Positions 34,692 to 43,974 of a stretch of DNA of 64,000 nt are shown one piece after another (position 1 is the first letter of the stretch; each line of letters starts with the position of its first letter). Both the position numbers and the translations under genes were made by a program. The notes under the pieces were generated by a model. It was not told the DNA's origin and did no database searches. It saw nothing but the letters and a program-made list of their open reading frames with translations. The stretch is from Burkholderia sp. GAS332 (lineage in GTDB: Bacteria; Pseudomonadota; Gammaproteobacteria; Burkholderiales; Burkholderiaceae), in assembly GCA_900142905.1 (NCBI GenBank), contig FSRV01000002.1, positions 1,178,001-1,242,000 of the forward strand, written 5' to 3'.

Positions 34692-35749
34692 GGATAGTCA
34701 GCTTGATGAGCTTCATGGCGTTCTTCTCGACGGATACCTGCCAAGATTTTTGCCCGAAATTTACCCGCAAATCTGGCGGAAGCAGGCGGATTCCTCTGGA
34801 TGAAATCGGGCAGATTGCCATGCATCGGATGCGCGACCGAAGCGAAAGCGTAACGCCTCAACCATTCGCCGTAACCCTGTACAAGAAAGCCTCCCGAGCG
34901 TTCCATGTACTGCTGGCGGGACGTTTCATAGACGCTCCGGAGTGCGAACCACGGGACATGAGGCAGGTCGTGGTGAACCAGATGATAGTTGTTGTTCAGG
35001 AACAGCAGGCGCCAGAACCACGCTGCTTCGTTGATGACGGTGCGATGCTCGTGCGCATGAGCCGCCCGATGTTCCTGAAACGAGCGGATCGAACCCAATG
35101 ACAACGATCCATAACCCGCGCCGATGATAAAGGCCCACGCAGGAATTCCGCAGACGCGTTGAAGCCACATCGTCAGCGCGGCCAACGCGGCGAGATGCGC
35201 GAGCCACATCGGCACATCGCGCCAATCGCCGCGTTTGATTCTGCCGAGTGCATCGACGCCCGTCGCGGCAATGGCAAAAGCCGGCCCAACCAGCAGGCGG
35301 CCGATAAATGTATTGCGGAACGTCAGCAGCGCGCGAATCGCAAAACCCGCGCGTTGCCACACACGCTGGCTAACAAAGTAGCTTTCGGGATCGTGCTCAG
35401 GAAGCGTCAGATGAGGATCGTCGTGATGCTGAAGATGCGAATCACGGTAGACGCCATACGGAAACCACACCGCGAGCGGCGCGAATCCCAGCAGTGCGTT
35501 GAAGAGCCGCGAACGCGTCGGGTGACCGTGCAGCAATTCGTGCTGCAGTGACATGTACCATGTGCCCAGCAGCGCCAGCAGCGCGGTGGTCAAGGGCAGG
35601 CCGAGCGCACGTGCATGCGTCGCTACGCTGAACCATCCGCCGTAGATCGTGACGATCAGCAGCCACGTCGGCCATTGTGTGCGCCATGTCCAGCTTGCAG
35701 CCTGTCGGGCGAGTGCTTTGCGTTGCGTATCGTCGAGGTAAATCGCCAT
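34688..35749 (-). CDS. Membrane fatty acid desaturase-family protein
   Basis: 353-residue di-iron membrane enzyme. The three histidine boxes are HELLHGH (about residue 70), HLQHHDD (about 107) and HLVHHDLPH (about 257), with an extra His-rich segment SFQEHRAAHAHEHR. Four or more membrane spans separate them. The family inserts double bonds in acyl chains or hydroxylates lipids or carotenoids. The gene is single and convergent with the efflux operon, so it is probably unrelated to it. Confidence 0.82.
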   Translation of the reverse strand: MAIYLDDTQRKALARQAASWTWRTQWPTWLLIVTIYGGWFSVATHARALGLPLTTALLALLGTWYMSLQHELLHGHPTRSRLFNALLGFAPLAVWFPYGVYRDSHLQHHDDPHLTLPEHDPESYFVSQRVWQRAGFAIRALLTFRNTFIGRLLVGPAFAIAATGVDALGRIKRGDWRDVPMWLAHLAALAALTMWLQRVCGIPAWAFIIGAGYGSLSLGSIRSFQEHRAAHAHEHRTVINEAAWFWRLLFLNNNYHLVHHDLPHVPWFALRSVYETSRQQYMERSGGFLVQGYGEWLRRYAFASVAHPMHGNLPDFIQRNPPASARFAGKFRAKILAGIRREERHEAHQADYP

Positions 35750-35963
35750 CGGCTGGATCGGTCGGAATGCAGGTTTAGACCGATCCTACGGACCAATTCA
35801 CACGACTAGAACCATTTTGTTCGGCAATGCATCTGCGCAAACGTGCAAAAGCGGGGGGACACATCGCCAGCCCTTACGCAGTGCGAGGCCGCCATCACCC
35901 GGCGCTCAGAACGCCTTGCAAGGCTCTTGCGGATTCTGTTCGGGTAGTGGCGCGGTAGACCGC

Positions 35964-36746
35964 TCAAGCGCCATCCGCCACCCGGCACGCATGATCGAGC
36001 AAGCCTTCCGCCGTACCGCTGCCGTTGTCGACATCCAGCCCGCTATTCACGACGAGCCAGCCGTCCTTTTCCGCCGATGGCCCCGCACCGGTCACGAGGA
36101 TGGTTTGCATCGCCATCGCTGCGGCGTTGCCGTTGTCACGCGCGACAAGGCGAAACGGATTGTTCGCCTGAGTGAGCGAGGTGACGCGCATGATCCGGTA
36201 GCGCTGGCCGTCCAGCGTATCCCAGCGCCACTCGCCAGGCGCGTCCTTCGCGTGGCGTGCGAGGGCGTCGCTCACGTTGCGCTGCATGCAATCGATATGG
36301 ATATGCAACTGGTTTTGCGAGCGGCGGTACTGCGAGTTGATCTCGAGGCCAAGTTGATTGTCGGGCAAGGACCGCTTGACGGACTGGTCGACGTAAAGCC
36401 GCGACGTCCACGCGTCGTCCCAATAGTTCTGCGCATTCGGCGCTAGTACGAACGGGCTTTCTATGCCGGTGACGCGGTCGGTCGGAATCAGCAGATGTTG
36501 TGAGCGCCCGACGATGTCCTTCAGGATTACATAGCGTTTGTCGAGGTCGACGACCGTGCATTGGCCCGGCGTGCCGGTAGCCTGCTGCGACGGCACGCAG
36601 CGCAGATCGACGATTTTCCAGAGCGCGTTCGAATCGACTGCGGCAAGGCGCGCGCAGGAGGAGGCGGTAAAGGCGACCGCCAGGGCGGCGACGGTTCGCA
36701 GAAGGGTTTGTAAAAAGCGGGCTTGTGTTGACAGTGTCATCGGCAT
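35964..36746 (-). CDS. cdh: CDP-diacylglycerol pyrophosphatase
   Basis: 260-residue membrane-anchored hydrolase that splits CDP-diacylglycerol into phosphatidate and CMP. An N-terminal signal anchor (VAALAVAFTASSCARL, possibly a lipoprotein) precedes the Cdh domain: LWKIVDLRCVP, YVILKDIVGRSQHLLIPTDRVTGIESP, YWDDAWTSR, and the HIT-like active site in NQLHIHIDCM. The length matches E. coli Cdh (about 250). The 214 bases before the desaturase gene and 85 before the amidase gene show nothing else. Confidence 0.85.
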   Translation of the reverse strand: MPMTLSTQARFLQTLLRTVAALAVAFTASSCARLAAVDSNALWKIVDLRCVPSQQATGTPGQCTVVDLDKRYVILKDIVGRSQHLLIPTDRVTGIESPFVLAPNAQNYWDDAWTSRLYVDQSVKRSLPDNQLGLEINSQYRRSQNQLHIHIDCMQRNVSDALARHAKDAPGEWRWDTLDGQRYRIMRVTSLTQANNPFRLVARDNGNAAAMAMQTILVTGAGPSAEKDGWLVVNSGLDVDNGSGTAEGLLDHACRVADGA

Positions 36747-36831
36747 GCGGATCGGCGCTTACTTGTTGGAGTGTTCAACGGCATTTTCAACGGCGCCTTT
36801 GAGGGCGCCGTCTATGGCATCTTCAAGGCCG

Positions 36832-38286
36832 TCAGAGCACAGGCGCCGGCAGCACGCCGAGCAATTGCTCGAAGGCGACGCCGATCGCCAGCAGCCGCCG
36901 GTCCTCGCCGAGGGGACCATCCAGTTCCAGGCCGACCGGCAAGCCGCTGGCGGTCATTCCCGCGGCCAGCGACAAGCCCGGAATGCCGGACGTGCTGGCC
37001 GGATCGGTATTGCGCAGAAACGCGTCCATCGTATCGATCGGCGCGGCGCCATCGATCGATACCGTCGACGAACCGTTCAGATCGTCGATCGGCACCGCGG
37101 CGAGGCGGGTGGTCGGGAACAGCAGCGCGTCGAGACGCTCATCCGCGAAAGTCGCCGCGACATATTGCTGCAAGCGTGGCCGCCAATGCTTCAGTGCCGC
37201 GTCGTAATGGGCGCCGAGCACGTCGGCAAGCACGTCGTCGTAGATCGCACGCACGTCCGGACTCGCGATGCGGGCCGCCATTTCTGCCACCGTCTTGACC
37301 GGCGCATGGTTGGCGACGAGCCAGGCGAGCACGTCTGCGCGCGGCTCGTGGATCGCAATGGGGCCGCCTACGTGGCCGTTCAAGGTTTCCAGTTCGCTCA
37401 TCGCGACGGGCACGAAGGTGACGCCCGCTGCGTCGAGACGCAGCAAGGCGGCGCGCGCGACTTGTTCCACTTGCCTTTCGAGCCCTTCCCAGAGCGGCGC
37501 GGGCAAGCCGATCCGCAAGCCGTTCAGCGTGACCGGCGGCAACGGTCCCGCTCCGGTGATCACGCCATCGAGCAAAGCGATATCGGCAACCGTGCGCGCC
37601 ATCGGACCCACTGTATCGCGCGTATGGCTGATCGGCACGACGGCATTCGGGTCGTGATAGCGCCGCTCGGCGCCGCCATTCCCGACCGACGGACGAAACC
37701 CCGCGATGCCCGTCAGCGCGGCCGGAATGCGGGTCGAGCCGCCGGTGTCGGTGCCGAGACCCGCGGGCGCGATGCGCGCGGCGATCGCGGCGGCGGTGCC
37801 ACCCGACGAGCCGCCGGGGATCAGGGTGGGGTCGTATGGATTGCGCACCGGTCCGGCGTGGGTGGCGAAGTTCGTGCTGGTGATGCCGAACGCCAACTCG
37901 TGCATGTTGGCTTTGCCGAGCACGATCGCGCCGGCGTCTAGAAGCCGTTGTACCGAGGGCGCGTTCGTCTGCGGCACGAAGCCTTCCAAAGCGGGCGTGC
38001 CCGCCGAGGTTTGCAAGCCGGCCGTGTTGATGTTGTCCTTCACGACGATGGGCAAACCGGCGAGTGGCAATCGCGCTTTCGCCTCGGGCGGCAACGCATC
38101 GATGCGCTGCGCGGCGGCCAGCGCGCCGTCGAGGTCGAGCGTGGTGAGCGCATTGAGGCTCGAGAGCGCCGCCGCGCGTGCGAGCAGCGTGGCCATATAG
38201 TCGGCGGCTTTGATGCGCCCGGACTGGATCGCGGCGACCGCTTCCGTGGCGGTTAGCGCCAACTGTTCATCAACGGTCCATGTCAT
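36832..38286 (-). CDS. Amidase signature-family hydrolase (mandelamide/indoleacetamide hydrolase-like)
   Basis: 484-residue amidase. The Ser-cisSer-Lys triad is visible: Lys in LPIVVKDNINTAG, the cis-Ser in PGGSSGGTAAAIAAR and the nucleophile in LGTDTGGSTRIPAAL. The pattern resembles mandelamide hydrolase and indole-3-acetamide hydrolase. The latter would give auxin in a plant-associated strain, but no tryptophan monooxygenase gene is near, so the substrate is open. No GatB/C partner lies nearby, which argues against GatA. Confidence 0.82.
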   Translation of the reverse strand: MTWTVDEQLALTATEAVAAIQSGRIKAADYMATLLARAAALSSLNALTTLDLDGALAAAQRIDALPPEAKARLPLAGLPIVVKDNINTAGLQTSAGTPALEGFVPQTNAPSVQRLLDAGAIVLGKANMHELAFGITSTNFATHAGPVRNPYDPTLIPGGSSGGTAAAIAARIAPAGLGTDTGGSTRIPAALTGIAGFRPSVGNGGAERRYHDPNAVVPISHTRDTVGPMARTVADIALLDGVITGAGPLPPVTLNGLRIGLPAPLWEGLERQVEQVARAALLRLDAAGVTFVPVAMSELETLNGHVGGPIAIHEPRADVLAWLVANHAPVKTVAEMAARIASPDVRAIYDDVLADVLGAHYDAALKHWRPRLQQYVAATFADERLDALLFPTTRLAAVPIDDLNGSSTVSIDGAAPIDTMDAFLRNTDPASTSGIPGLSLAAGMTASGLPVGLELDGPLGEDRRLLAIGVAFEQLLGVLPAPVL

Positions 38287-38484
38287 TGCAGGCGTCTCCT
38301 TGTGAGGTGTCGCCTATTCTGGCACAGCCGTTTGAGAACTGACGCCGAGTGGCGCAAGGTGATGTGTGTTTGCCGGGTTGCCGGTCGCAGACCGTCACGG
38401 CGACGGGCCTTCTTGTTCTACGCGTTGGACCGGCGTGAGCGCTGCTAGGGGTTCTTTGGGTGCGATTGGGCGACCCTGCCGACG

Positions 38485-38700
38485 TTACTTCCGGCTGTCG
38501 ATCCACATGCGTCCCCAGCGGAACGCATAGGCGAGCGCGTGTTCTTCGTCGAAGAAATAATCGAGCGCGTCGAACGAGTAGGCCTGGCCCTGGTTTGCAG
38601 AGGTTTTCTCGATGGTCAGGTTGGCGGCGAACAGTCCATTGGGCAGCAGTTGTGCAGCCGGTGCGACTTCGTAGCCCTTGTAGCGGATATGTGAGTTCAT
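38485..38700 (-). CDS. Conserved small protein of unknown function
   Basis: 71 residues: MNSHIRYKGYEVAPAA near the start, and FDEEHALAYAFRWGRMWIDSRK at the end. Composition is protein-like with no membrane span or signal peptide. It resembles small proteins often annotated as hypothetical in Burkholderiaceae. I do not recognise a function. Confidence 0.65.
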   Translation of the reverse strand: MNSHIRYKGYEVAPAAQLLPNGLFAANLTIEKTSANQGQAYSFDALDYFFDEEHALAYAFRWGRMWIDSRK

Positions 38701-39054
38701 GGTCGTGGCAGTGAGTATGCCCGCGTGTATTGCTAAGGAGCCGGTGCGCGGGACGCAACCCTGTGCGTCAGGCCACCGGTGAGTGAGCGGGCAGGATCAA
38801 GCGTAGGCCGCGCCGCGCAGCGGGTGAACCAATCTTTCGTCGTAAGCAAATCAGCGAGGGTCTGGAACAGTCTTCACAAGGCCGGATGGGACCTTAGTCG
38901 CCGAGCGTCAACACACTATCCGGCCTGATTGGCGGACGGTCTGTTATGTGGCGCACGGTTTGGAGTGGGGCGGCGCGGCCGCGTCGAGGAAACCGGCCGG
39001 TAAGGAAGGTTCGTGGACCGCAAGCCGCGATCCACGAGGTCATACGATTCGCGC
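38701..39054. other. Intergenic region, no gene recognised
   Basis: 354 bases with no tRNA-like fold or protein-like frame that I can support. The only structure is the hairpin at 39012-39036 below the FMN reductase gene. Confidence 0.5.
39012..39036 (-). terminator. Hairpin downstream of the FMN reductase gene
   Basis: On the minus strand CGTGGATCGC pairs with GCGGTCCACG (one U-G) around GGCTT, 18 bases after the reductase stop. A convincing T-run is missing, so it is a candidate only. Confidence 0.4.
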
Positions 39055-39714
39055 TTAGACCGCGTGCAGCAAGCGGGCGGGTTGCGCTTCGTTGACTGCA
39101 TTGCCGAGCGGCGCGGCCGTCGGCGTGCGATGCGCGTTGAACGCCAAGGCGAATTGCGCGGCCTGCTGGCCGACCGTGGCGAGCTGATCGACGACTTTGG
39201 CATCGGAACACGTGTCGACGGTGTCGAAGCGCGTCTCCAGCGTGTTGATGCCGGCGCCGAACGGTGTGGGCCAGCCGCGCAGCGCGTGGACGATCGAGCG
39301 CAGCGACGTCAGCACCGAGCCGGCAGCCTGCCAGCCATAAGCGGTGACGATACAGCCGACCGCGCGGCCATCCAGATACGGTCGTTCATCGGCGCGCAAC
39401 TCTTCGAGCGTGTCAAGCGCGTTCTTGACGAGGCCCGAGACGCCGCCGTGATAGCCGGGCGTCGCGATGATCAGCGCGTCAGCGTGACGCACGGCCTCGA
39501 TCAGTTCAAGTTGTTCGTCGGTGCGTCGGGGGTCTTCCGGGGCATAGTGGGGCAGGCTATGCAGGAAGGTGCCGCCGAACAGGCGGGTATTCGCGCCCGC
39601 GGCTTCTGCGCCGCGCAGCGCAAAGCCGAGTGCGCGCTCGGTCGACGACGCCGCGCGTGTCGTACCGCCGATGCCGATGACGAGCGGCCGGCGCTGTTGA
39701 TTGAAACTGGTCAA
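39055..39714 (-). CDS. NADPH-dependent FMN reductase-family flavoprotein
   Basis: 219 residues. I choose a TTG at 39714 (MTSFNQQRRP) because AAGGAGC lies six bases upstream; the ATG at 39774 gives a 20-residue Arg-rich extension with no support. The flavodoxin-like fold is shown by VIGIGGTTRAASSTERAL and IIATPGYHGGVSGLVKNALD. Family members reduce FMN, quinones or metals. No partner monooxygenase is adjacent. Confidence 0.8.
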   Translation of the reverse strand: MTSFNQQRRPLVIGIGGTTRAASSTERALGFALRGAEAAGANTRLFGGTFLHSLPHYAPEDPRRTDEQLELIEAVRHADALIIATPGYHGGVSGLVKNALDTLEELRADERPYLDGRAVGCIVTAYGWQAAGSVLTSLRSIVHALRGWPTPFGAGINTLETRFDTVDTCSDAKVVDQLATVGQQAAQFALAFNAHRTPTAAPLGNAVNEAQPARLLHAV

Positions 39715-40174
39715 CGAAATGCTCCTTCGGTAGCGGCTCACGGGACGCTGGCGCGGGGCTGCGCGCAGACGCACCGGGGCGAACCGGACTTTGAAGTGTT
39801 ATCTTAATCACGGCCGCGAGCCGGGCGAAGCGACTTTTTGTTCTAACGATATAACCGTGGGGTGTATCGGCAGTCTGGTCGGCTGTTCGACGGACGCCTC
39901 GAAGCAGATGCGCTGTCCAGTGCTATGCAGTTGAAGTCAGGCGGGATAAGCATATGGCGAACCATTGTTTGGGGGCGCGATGACGCAAGGCTATGATCGA
40001 GTCGTCTCCTCCATGACATCTCCTTGACATGGGATTCGGCCTCGCTACGCCAGTGGCGAGGCCTTTTTTTTGTCTGGCCTTTCAGCGGCGTAAGCGCTTG
40101 CCGCTTCACGATAAAGCCGTTTTTAGCATGCTACGATGGCCCGCGAAGCGATTCACGGCGAGGTCGAGCAAGCA
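39715..40174. other. Intergenic region holding an orphan intrinsic terminator
   Basis: 460 bases between divergent genes. No tRNA or protein gene is recognised, yet a textbook plus-strand terminator sits at 40038-40071, about 100 bases before the J-domain gene and with no plus-strand gene ahead of it. A small RNA gene ending there is possible. Confidence 0.5.
40038..40071 (+). terminator. Strong intrinsic terminator without an upstream gene
   Basis: GGCCTCGC (40038-40045) pairs with GCGAGGCC (40056-40063), followed by eight Ts (40064-40071). The nearest plus-strand gene upstream ends at 34691. CU-rich stretches (CTCCT, CTCCTT) lie at 40007-40025, just before it. Confidence 0.8.
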
Positions 40175-40864
40175 ATGGCAACCCTATATGACACACTCGG
40201 CGTGCCCATGCACGCCACGGACGAAGAAATCAAGCGGGCCTACCGCAAGGCCGCGATGAAATGGCATCCCGATCGCAATAACGGCGCCGAAGAAGTTGCG
40301 CGCGCCACCTTCCAGGAAATCAAGGACGCGTACGCGATCCTCTCCGATGCCGCGCAGCGCAAGGTGTATGACTCGGTCTACACCGAGCAGATGCGCGGCT
40401 GGGAAGCGCAGCGTGCCCGCCAGCAGAAAGCCCAGACTGAACGTGAGACGGCGGCGCGTGCCGCGGACGAAGCGGCCTATGCCGAGATGGTGTCGCTCGC
40501 CATGCGTTTCGCCGACGACGGTCACAATCGCGACGTGCTGTTCGGCGTCCTGCTAGGACGTCGATGCGAGGCGCAGCGCGCCGCGCAGATCGCCGACAGC
40601 GTGTCGGCCTTGCAGGCGTCGCGGCGCGAGGCGGAGAAGGCGGCGGCTGCCGAAGCAGCCGCAAAAGCGGCGGATGCCCCCGGGGTTGCGCCCGACGTTG
40701 CTACCCAAGCTGAGGCGGCTAGCGTGAACGACGATGCGGCCAATCATGGCGCATCCGCGCAACGCAGCAATCCAGGCAAGCGCGAAGAAAGTGCCAGCGA
40801 TGCCCACCCGGCCGGCGTGCTGGGTGGACTCTGGTTCCAGTTCCTGAACGGCTTGCGGTTTTGA
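40175..40864 (+). CDS. J-domain (DnaJ-like) protein
   Basis: 229 residues from the ATG at 40175 (MATLYDTLGVPMHATDEEIK). The J domain fills residues 1-70 with the HPD tripeptide in MKWHPDRNNG. It has no zinc-finger or C-terminal DnaJ domains. A charged helical middle (WEAQRARQQKAQTERE) leads to an Ala-rich tail of low complexity and a hydrophobic end (GGLWFQFLNGLRF). It is probably a co-chaperone that recruits DnaK to a specific client. Confidence 0.82.
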   Translation: MATLYDTLGVPMHATDEEIKRAYRKAAMKWHPDRNNGAEEVARATFQEIKDAYAILSDAAQRKVYDSVYTEQMRGWEAQRARQQKAQTERETAARAADEAAYAEMVSLAMRFADDGHNRDVLFGVLLGRRCEAQRAAQIADSVSALQASRREAEKAAAAEAAAKAADAPGVAPDVATQAEAASVNDDAANHGASAQRSNPGKREESASDAHPAGVLGGLWFQFLNGLRF

Positions 40865-41036
40865 CGAGATTCATAGAATGACGGTTTGGCCGCTAGACCC
40901 GAGACGTAGACCGAATTCATATAGACGGCAGCCTTCAGCGTCCGGATCGGCGCTTCTAGAATCAAAGATACGTCCCTGACGTGTGGCCGCGCTTTGCTTG
41001 ACCTCCACGTCGCAGATTCCGGGAGGCACGACGGCC

Positions 41037-41240
41037 ATGTTTGCTTATATCTTTGTCGTTGCAGTGGCGGCGTTTATCCCATACGTCGCAACGCCTGCCA
41101 TTGTGAACGGCGTCAAGGCGATCAGTGCGCCGCCGGCGGCGACGCTGATCGAACCCTCACCGGCGGCGTCCGGCAGCGCAAGCGACGCTGCCAATCGGAT
41201 CCTGTCCGCACCGCGCGGCGGCGAGGCTTCTGTCGTCTGA
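41037..41240 (+). CDS. Small single-span membrane protein
   Basis: 67 residues from the ATG at 41037, after GGGAGG. One hydrophobic segment (MFAYIFVVAVAAFIPYVA) is followed by a Pro/Ala/Ser-rich tail. It resembles no family that I know. A stem-loop follows the stop codon immediately, which supports a real transcript. Confidence 0.5.
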   Translation: MFAYIFVVAVAAFIPYVATPAIVNGVKAISAPPAATLIEPSPAASGSASDAANRILSAPRGGEASVV

Positions 41241-41243
41241 GGA

Positions 41244-41273
41244 GATGCCGCCACGCGAAAACGCGGCGGCATC
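41244..41273 (+). other. Stem-loop just after the small membrane protein gene
   Basis: GATGCCGCC (41244-41252) pairs with GGCGGCATC (41265-41273), with an inner GCG/CGC pairing around AAAA. It is followed by AAAAGTCTC rather than Ts, so it may protect the 3' end or terminate weakly. Confidence 0.5.
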
Positions 41274-41528
41274 AAAAGTCTCTAATTGCTATGGGATTTT
41301 TCAATGCAGGCCGGCCGTTACCGCGGAGGTCGCCTGGCTGGCGCGCGGTTGACAGCATACTGAAAGATTCAACTTTGCGCTGCTACACTTCGTCGCAAAT
41401 GCAACGGCCGATGCCCGTGGGTTGACCGTCCTGGTACACATCCTCGTGGCGCGAGGAATTAAGTCATCGTAGTGTCACGAGGGTGCAAGACCGGACTGGC
41501 AGAATGACACAGAGAGATAAAAAAACAC

Positions 41529-42044
41529 GTGTACGGGGTGAGCGTGACCAGAAAATACAAGGTGCTGTTTCTCTGCCGCGAGAATTCAGCACGCAGCATC
41601 ATCGCCGAAGCTTTACTGCGCGAACTGGCTGGACACCGGTTCGAAGCATTCAGCGCGGGGCCGGAGCCGGCCGCGCGGGTTCATCCCATTGCGGCCGCGC
41701 AATTGCGGCCCGGTATTTCGGACCTCGGCGCGCTCAGTCCGAAAAGCTGGCTGGAATTCACGGGTGAATGGGCGCCGCGGATGGACCTCGTCATTGCTCT
41801 GGACGAGTGCGTCGCCGGGCATCATGCGCCGCTCTTTCCTGGGGAACCGTCTTTGTGTCATTGGACATTCGCCGATCCGCTCACCGGCGAAGTGCCCGAG
41901 CCGGAGCGTGTCCGTTTGTTCGAAAAAGTGTTCTGGCAAATCGTGCGGCAGGTCAGCACTTTCATCGAATCGCCACAGTACGCGGCGGCGCGGGAGGGTG
42001 CCGCGCGCGTCGACTCGCCGGCTTGCGTGAGCGACGCGGTGTGA
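41529..42044 (+). CDS. Low-molecular-weight phosphotyrosine phosphatase / arsenate reductase-family protein
   Basis: 171 residues, starting at a GTG at 41529 (a GTG at 41544 is also possible). The P-loop CX5R is CRENSARS at residues 16-23, right after KVLFLC, and the late Asp is in TFADPLTG. This is the fold of ArsC2-type arsenate reductases and of LMW-PTPs. The tail of about 20 residues is disordered. No ars genes are adjacent, so either role is possible. Confidence 0.8.
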   Translation: MYGVSVTRKYKVLFLCRENSARSIIAEALLRELAGHRFEAFSAGPEPAARVHPIAAAQLRPGISDLGALSPKSWLEFTGEWAPRMDLVIALDECVAGHHAPLFPGEPSLCHWTFADPLTGEVPEPERVRLFEKVFWQIVRQVSTFIESPQYAAAREGAARVDSPACVSDAV

Positions 42045-42113
42045 GCATCCCCGGCGTTTCATTCGGCTGAGCGACGCCGGACGCAAAACGCGGGGGTGCG
42101 TGTTCACTGCCCG

Positions 42114-42668
42114 TTACTTCGGCATCAGCACTTTGTCGACCACCATGATGACGCCGTTGCTTTGATAGACGTCGTAGGTGGAGATGTCCGCGGTGTGGCC
42201 CGCCGCGTCGGCGACGACGATATTGCGCGGTCCGTTTTCGGTGAAGGTGAGCATCTCGCCATTGACGGTCTTGATCGACGCCTTACCGCCGCCAGCCTTG
42301 ATCGCCGAGTCCAGCTTGCTGAAGTCGTAACGGCCGGGGAGTACGTGATAGGTGAGAATGCTGGTGAGCGTCGCCTTGTTTTCAGGCTTGACGAGCGTGT
42401 CGACCGTGCCGGCCGGCAGTGCGGCAAACGCTTCGTTGGTCGGCGCGAAAACGGTGAACGGACCGGGACTCTTGAGCGTGTCGACGAGACCCGCCGCTTT
42501 GACCGCGGCGACCAGCGTGGTGTGATCCGCGGAGTTGACCGCGTTGTCGACGATGTCCTTGCTGGGGAGCATCGCCTGTCCGCCTACCGTAACGGTTTCA
42601 CCTGCAGCGAATCCGCTGGAGGCGGCAATCGATAAAACCGCGGCGGCAAAAACCCATTTCCCTTTCAT
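42114..42668 (-). CDS. Secreted fasciclin (FAS1) domain protein
   Basis: 184 residues from the ATG at 42668. A signal peptide (MKGKWVFAAAVLSIAASSGFAAG) precedes one FAS1 domain: LVAAVKAAGLVDTLKSPGPFTVFAPTNEAFAALP, then LTYHVLPGRYD and NGVIMVVDKVLMPK. Such proteins mediate adhesion or act as extracellular lipoprotein-like factors. The upstream extension of the frame is Arg-rich and not credible. Confidence 0.87.
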   Translation of the reverse strand: MKGKWVFAAAVLSIAASSGFAAGETVTVGGQAMLPSKDIVDNAVNSADHTTLVAAVKAAGLVDTLKSPGPFTVFAPTNEAFAALPAGTVDTLVKPENKATLTSILTYHVLPGRYDFSKLDSAIKAGGGKASIKTVNGEMLTFTENGPRNIVVADAAGHTADISTYDVYQSNGVIMVVDKVLMPK

Positions 42669-42882
42669 GACCGGTCTCCTGAAGAGGCAGCGCGTGATTG
42701 CGTTGTCTGACCGGATATACGGCCGGCCCAGGCGTCTGGATGCAAACCGGCAGGGCACAACTTGTCTTCGCCAGCGTAAGCGGCGCCAGCACGCTCGCGT
42801 CGACGACCGTGCCAAACGTGTTATTGCCATCAGAAAAGTACGGAGTGGTGCCTTTGCGTTAGCGGCTTAACAATCAGACGGC

Positions 42883-43209
42883 TTAGCGGTTGGTCTGGCG
42901 CGCAAGCGGGCTGCCTGCGAACGGGTCGTTTACCCAATCCACCTGTTTTCTCGGCTGCGGGGCGGGTGCCGGCGTGGCCGATAATTCGAAGTGGTCAATT
43001 GATTGACCTGCGCTAATTGCCTGTTTAAGCCATTGGGGCATTTCACCCTGGCCGTCCCAGCTATCGCCCGTTGCGCTACGGTAGCGCGCGGCTTTTTGCC
43101 CCTTCGGTTCGGCCGCCAGCACGGCGGCGAGGTCTTCTGGTTTGATACCAAACTCTTCCATGCGATGGCGGAGATACGCAATCATGCTATCTCGCTTCCT
43201 TTCGTCCAT
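42883..43209 (-). CDS. H-NS-family nucleoid-associated protein
   Basis: 108 residues. The C-terminal DNA-binding domain is clear: ARYRSATGDSWDGQGEMPQWLKQAI, the YR..G..W.G.G..P.W pattern of H-NS/BpH3/Bv3F proteins. The N-terminus (MDERKRDSMIAYLRHRMEEFGI) is a short helix set suited to oligomerisation. A Pro-rich tail follows (ATPAPAPQPRKQ). Burkholderiaceae carry many such copies; they silence AT-rich acquired DNA. Confidence 0.82.
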   Translation of the reverse strand: MDERKRDSMIAYLRHRMEEFGIKPEDLAAVLAAEPKGQKAARYRSATGDSWDGQGEMPQWLKQAISAGQSIDHFELSATPAPAPQPRKQVDWVNDPFAGSPLARQTNR

Positions 43210-43373
43210 ATGATATTCGTCCTTCTAAAGCGTCCAGTGTTCTGTGAATCACAGACTGCAAGGGGAAGCCGCGAAAGCATTGAGCCCATGTAAATGGGGT
43301 CCGCTCGCGGTGAGGTTATTGATCGAAGGAAATCCTACTGGCAGCGTCAAAAGACGATGCCCCATAAATTGTG

Positions 43374-43532
43374 TTACTGCCTATGCCCGGTCAGGCCGCC
43401 AATCCGGCTGGCCGCGCCAATCAGTGAGTATTCAGGCGCTCCGCCGCGCGGCAGGTACAGCTGGATAAGCCCTACGGCCGCGATGGAAAAAACGGTGATA
43501 ACGATGCACTGATTGCGAATGGCCGGTCTCAT
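43374..43532 (-). CDS. Possible small membrane protein
   Basis: 52 residues from an ATG at 43532: MRPAIRNQCIVITVFSIAAV, then GLIQLYLPRGG. It has one hydrophobic span. The frame is open further upstream without support. The evidence is a plausible span and a purine-rich stretch before the ATG; it may be spurious. Confidence 0.35.
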   Translation of the reverse strand: MRPAIRNQCIVITVFSIAAVGLIQLYLPRGGAPEYSLIGAASRIGGLTGHRQ

Positions 43533-43974
43533 GCCCGCGCTCCGTCTCTCGTCGGTGTGTCGCGCGGGGCTGATTTTGTGCGTTATTCCAGCATCATAAC
43601 GCACTGTTCGGGTAAAGCACGCACCGGCTTGGGTGATTTTGTTGTCGCCCGTCACAGATCGAGCGGCGACAGGCGCTGCCAACCCCGCCGGGATTGAAAT
43701 CCTGAGTGGCCGACCTATAACGAAACAGCAGAGCAACACTTTGCGTTCCCAGCCTGGTGGAGGCCGCTTCCGGCAAGCCGCGCGTGCGCGCCCGACATCG
43801 GTTTCAGGTTTGGCAACTATTTACTCGTTTAGTTCGGTGACTCGCCGCAGCAGTCCCGCATAGGCATTCGCCCGTCCCGTCCATTAGTTCAATTGGGCGA
43901 CGTGACGTTTTTTCGCGGATCAATTCTTTTTGAAGGGGGTGAGTGCTGCTGCGCCGGATTCGAGGAGTCTGGAC
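43533..43974. other. Intergenic region with a long inverted repeat
   Basis: 442 bases without a supported gene. GTGCGTTAT (43578-43586) and ATAACGCAC (43596-43604) form a perfect nine-base inverted repeat around a nine-base loop, perhaps an operator or RNA hairpin. Confidence 0.5.
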
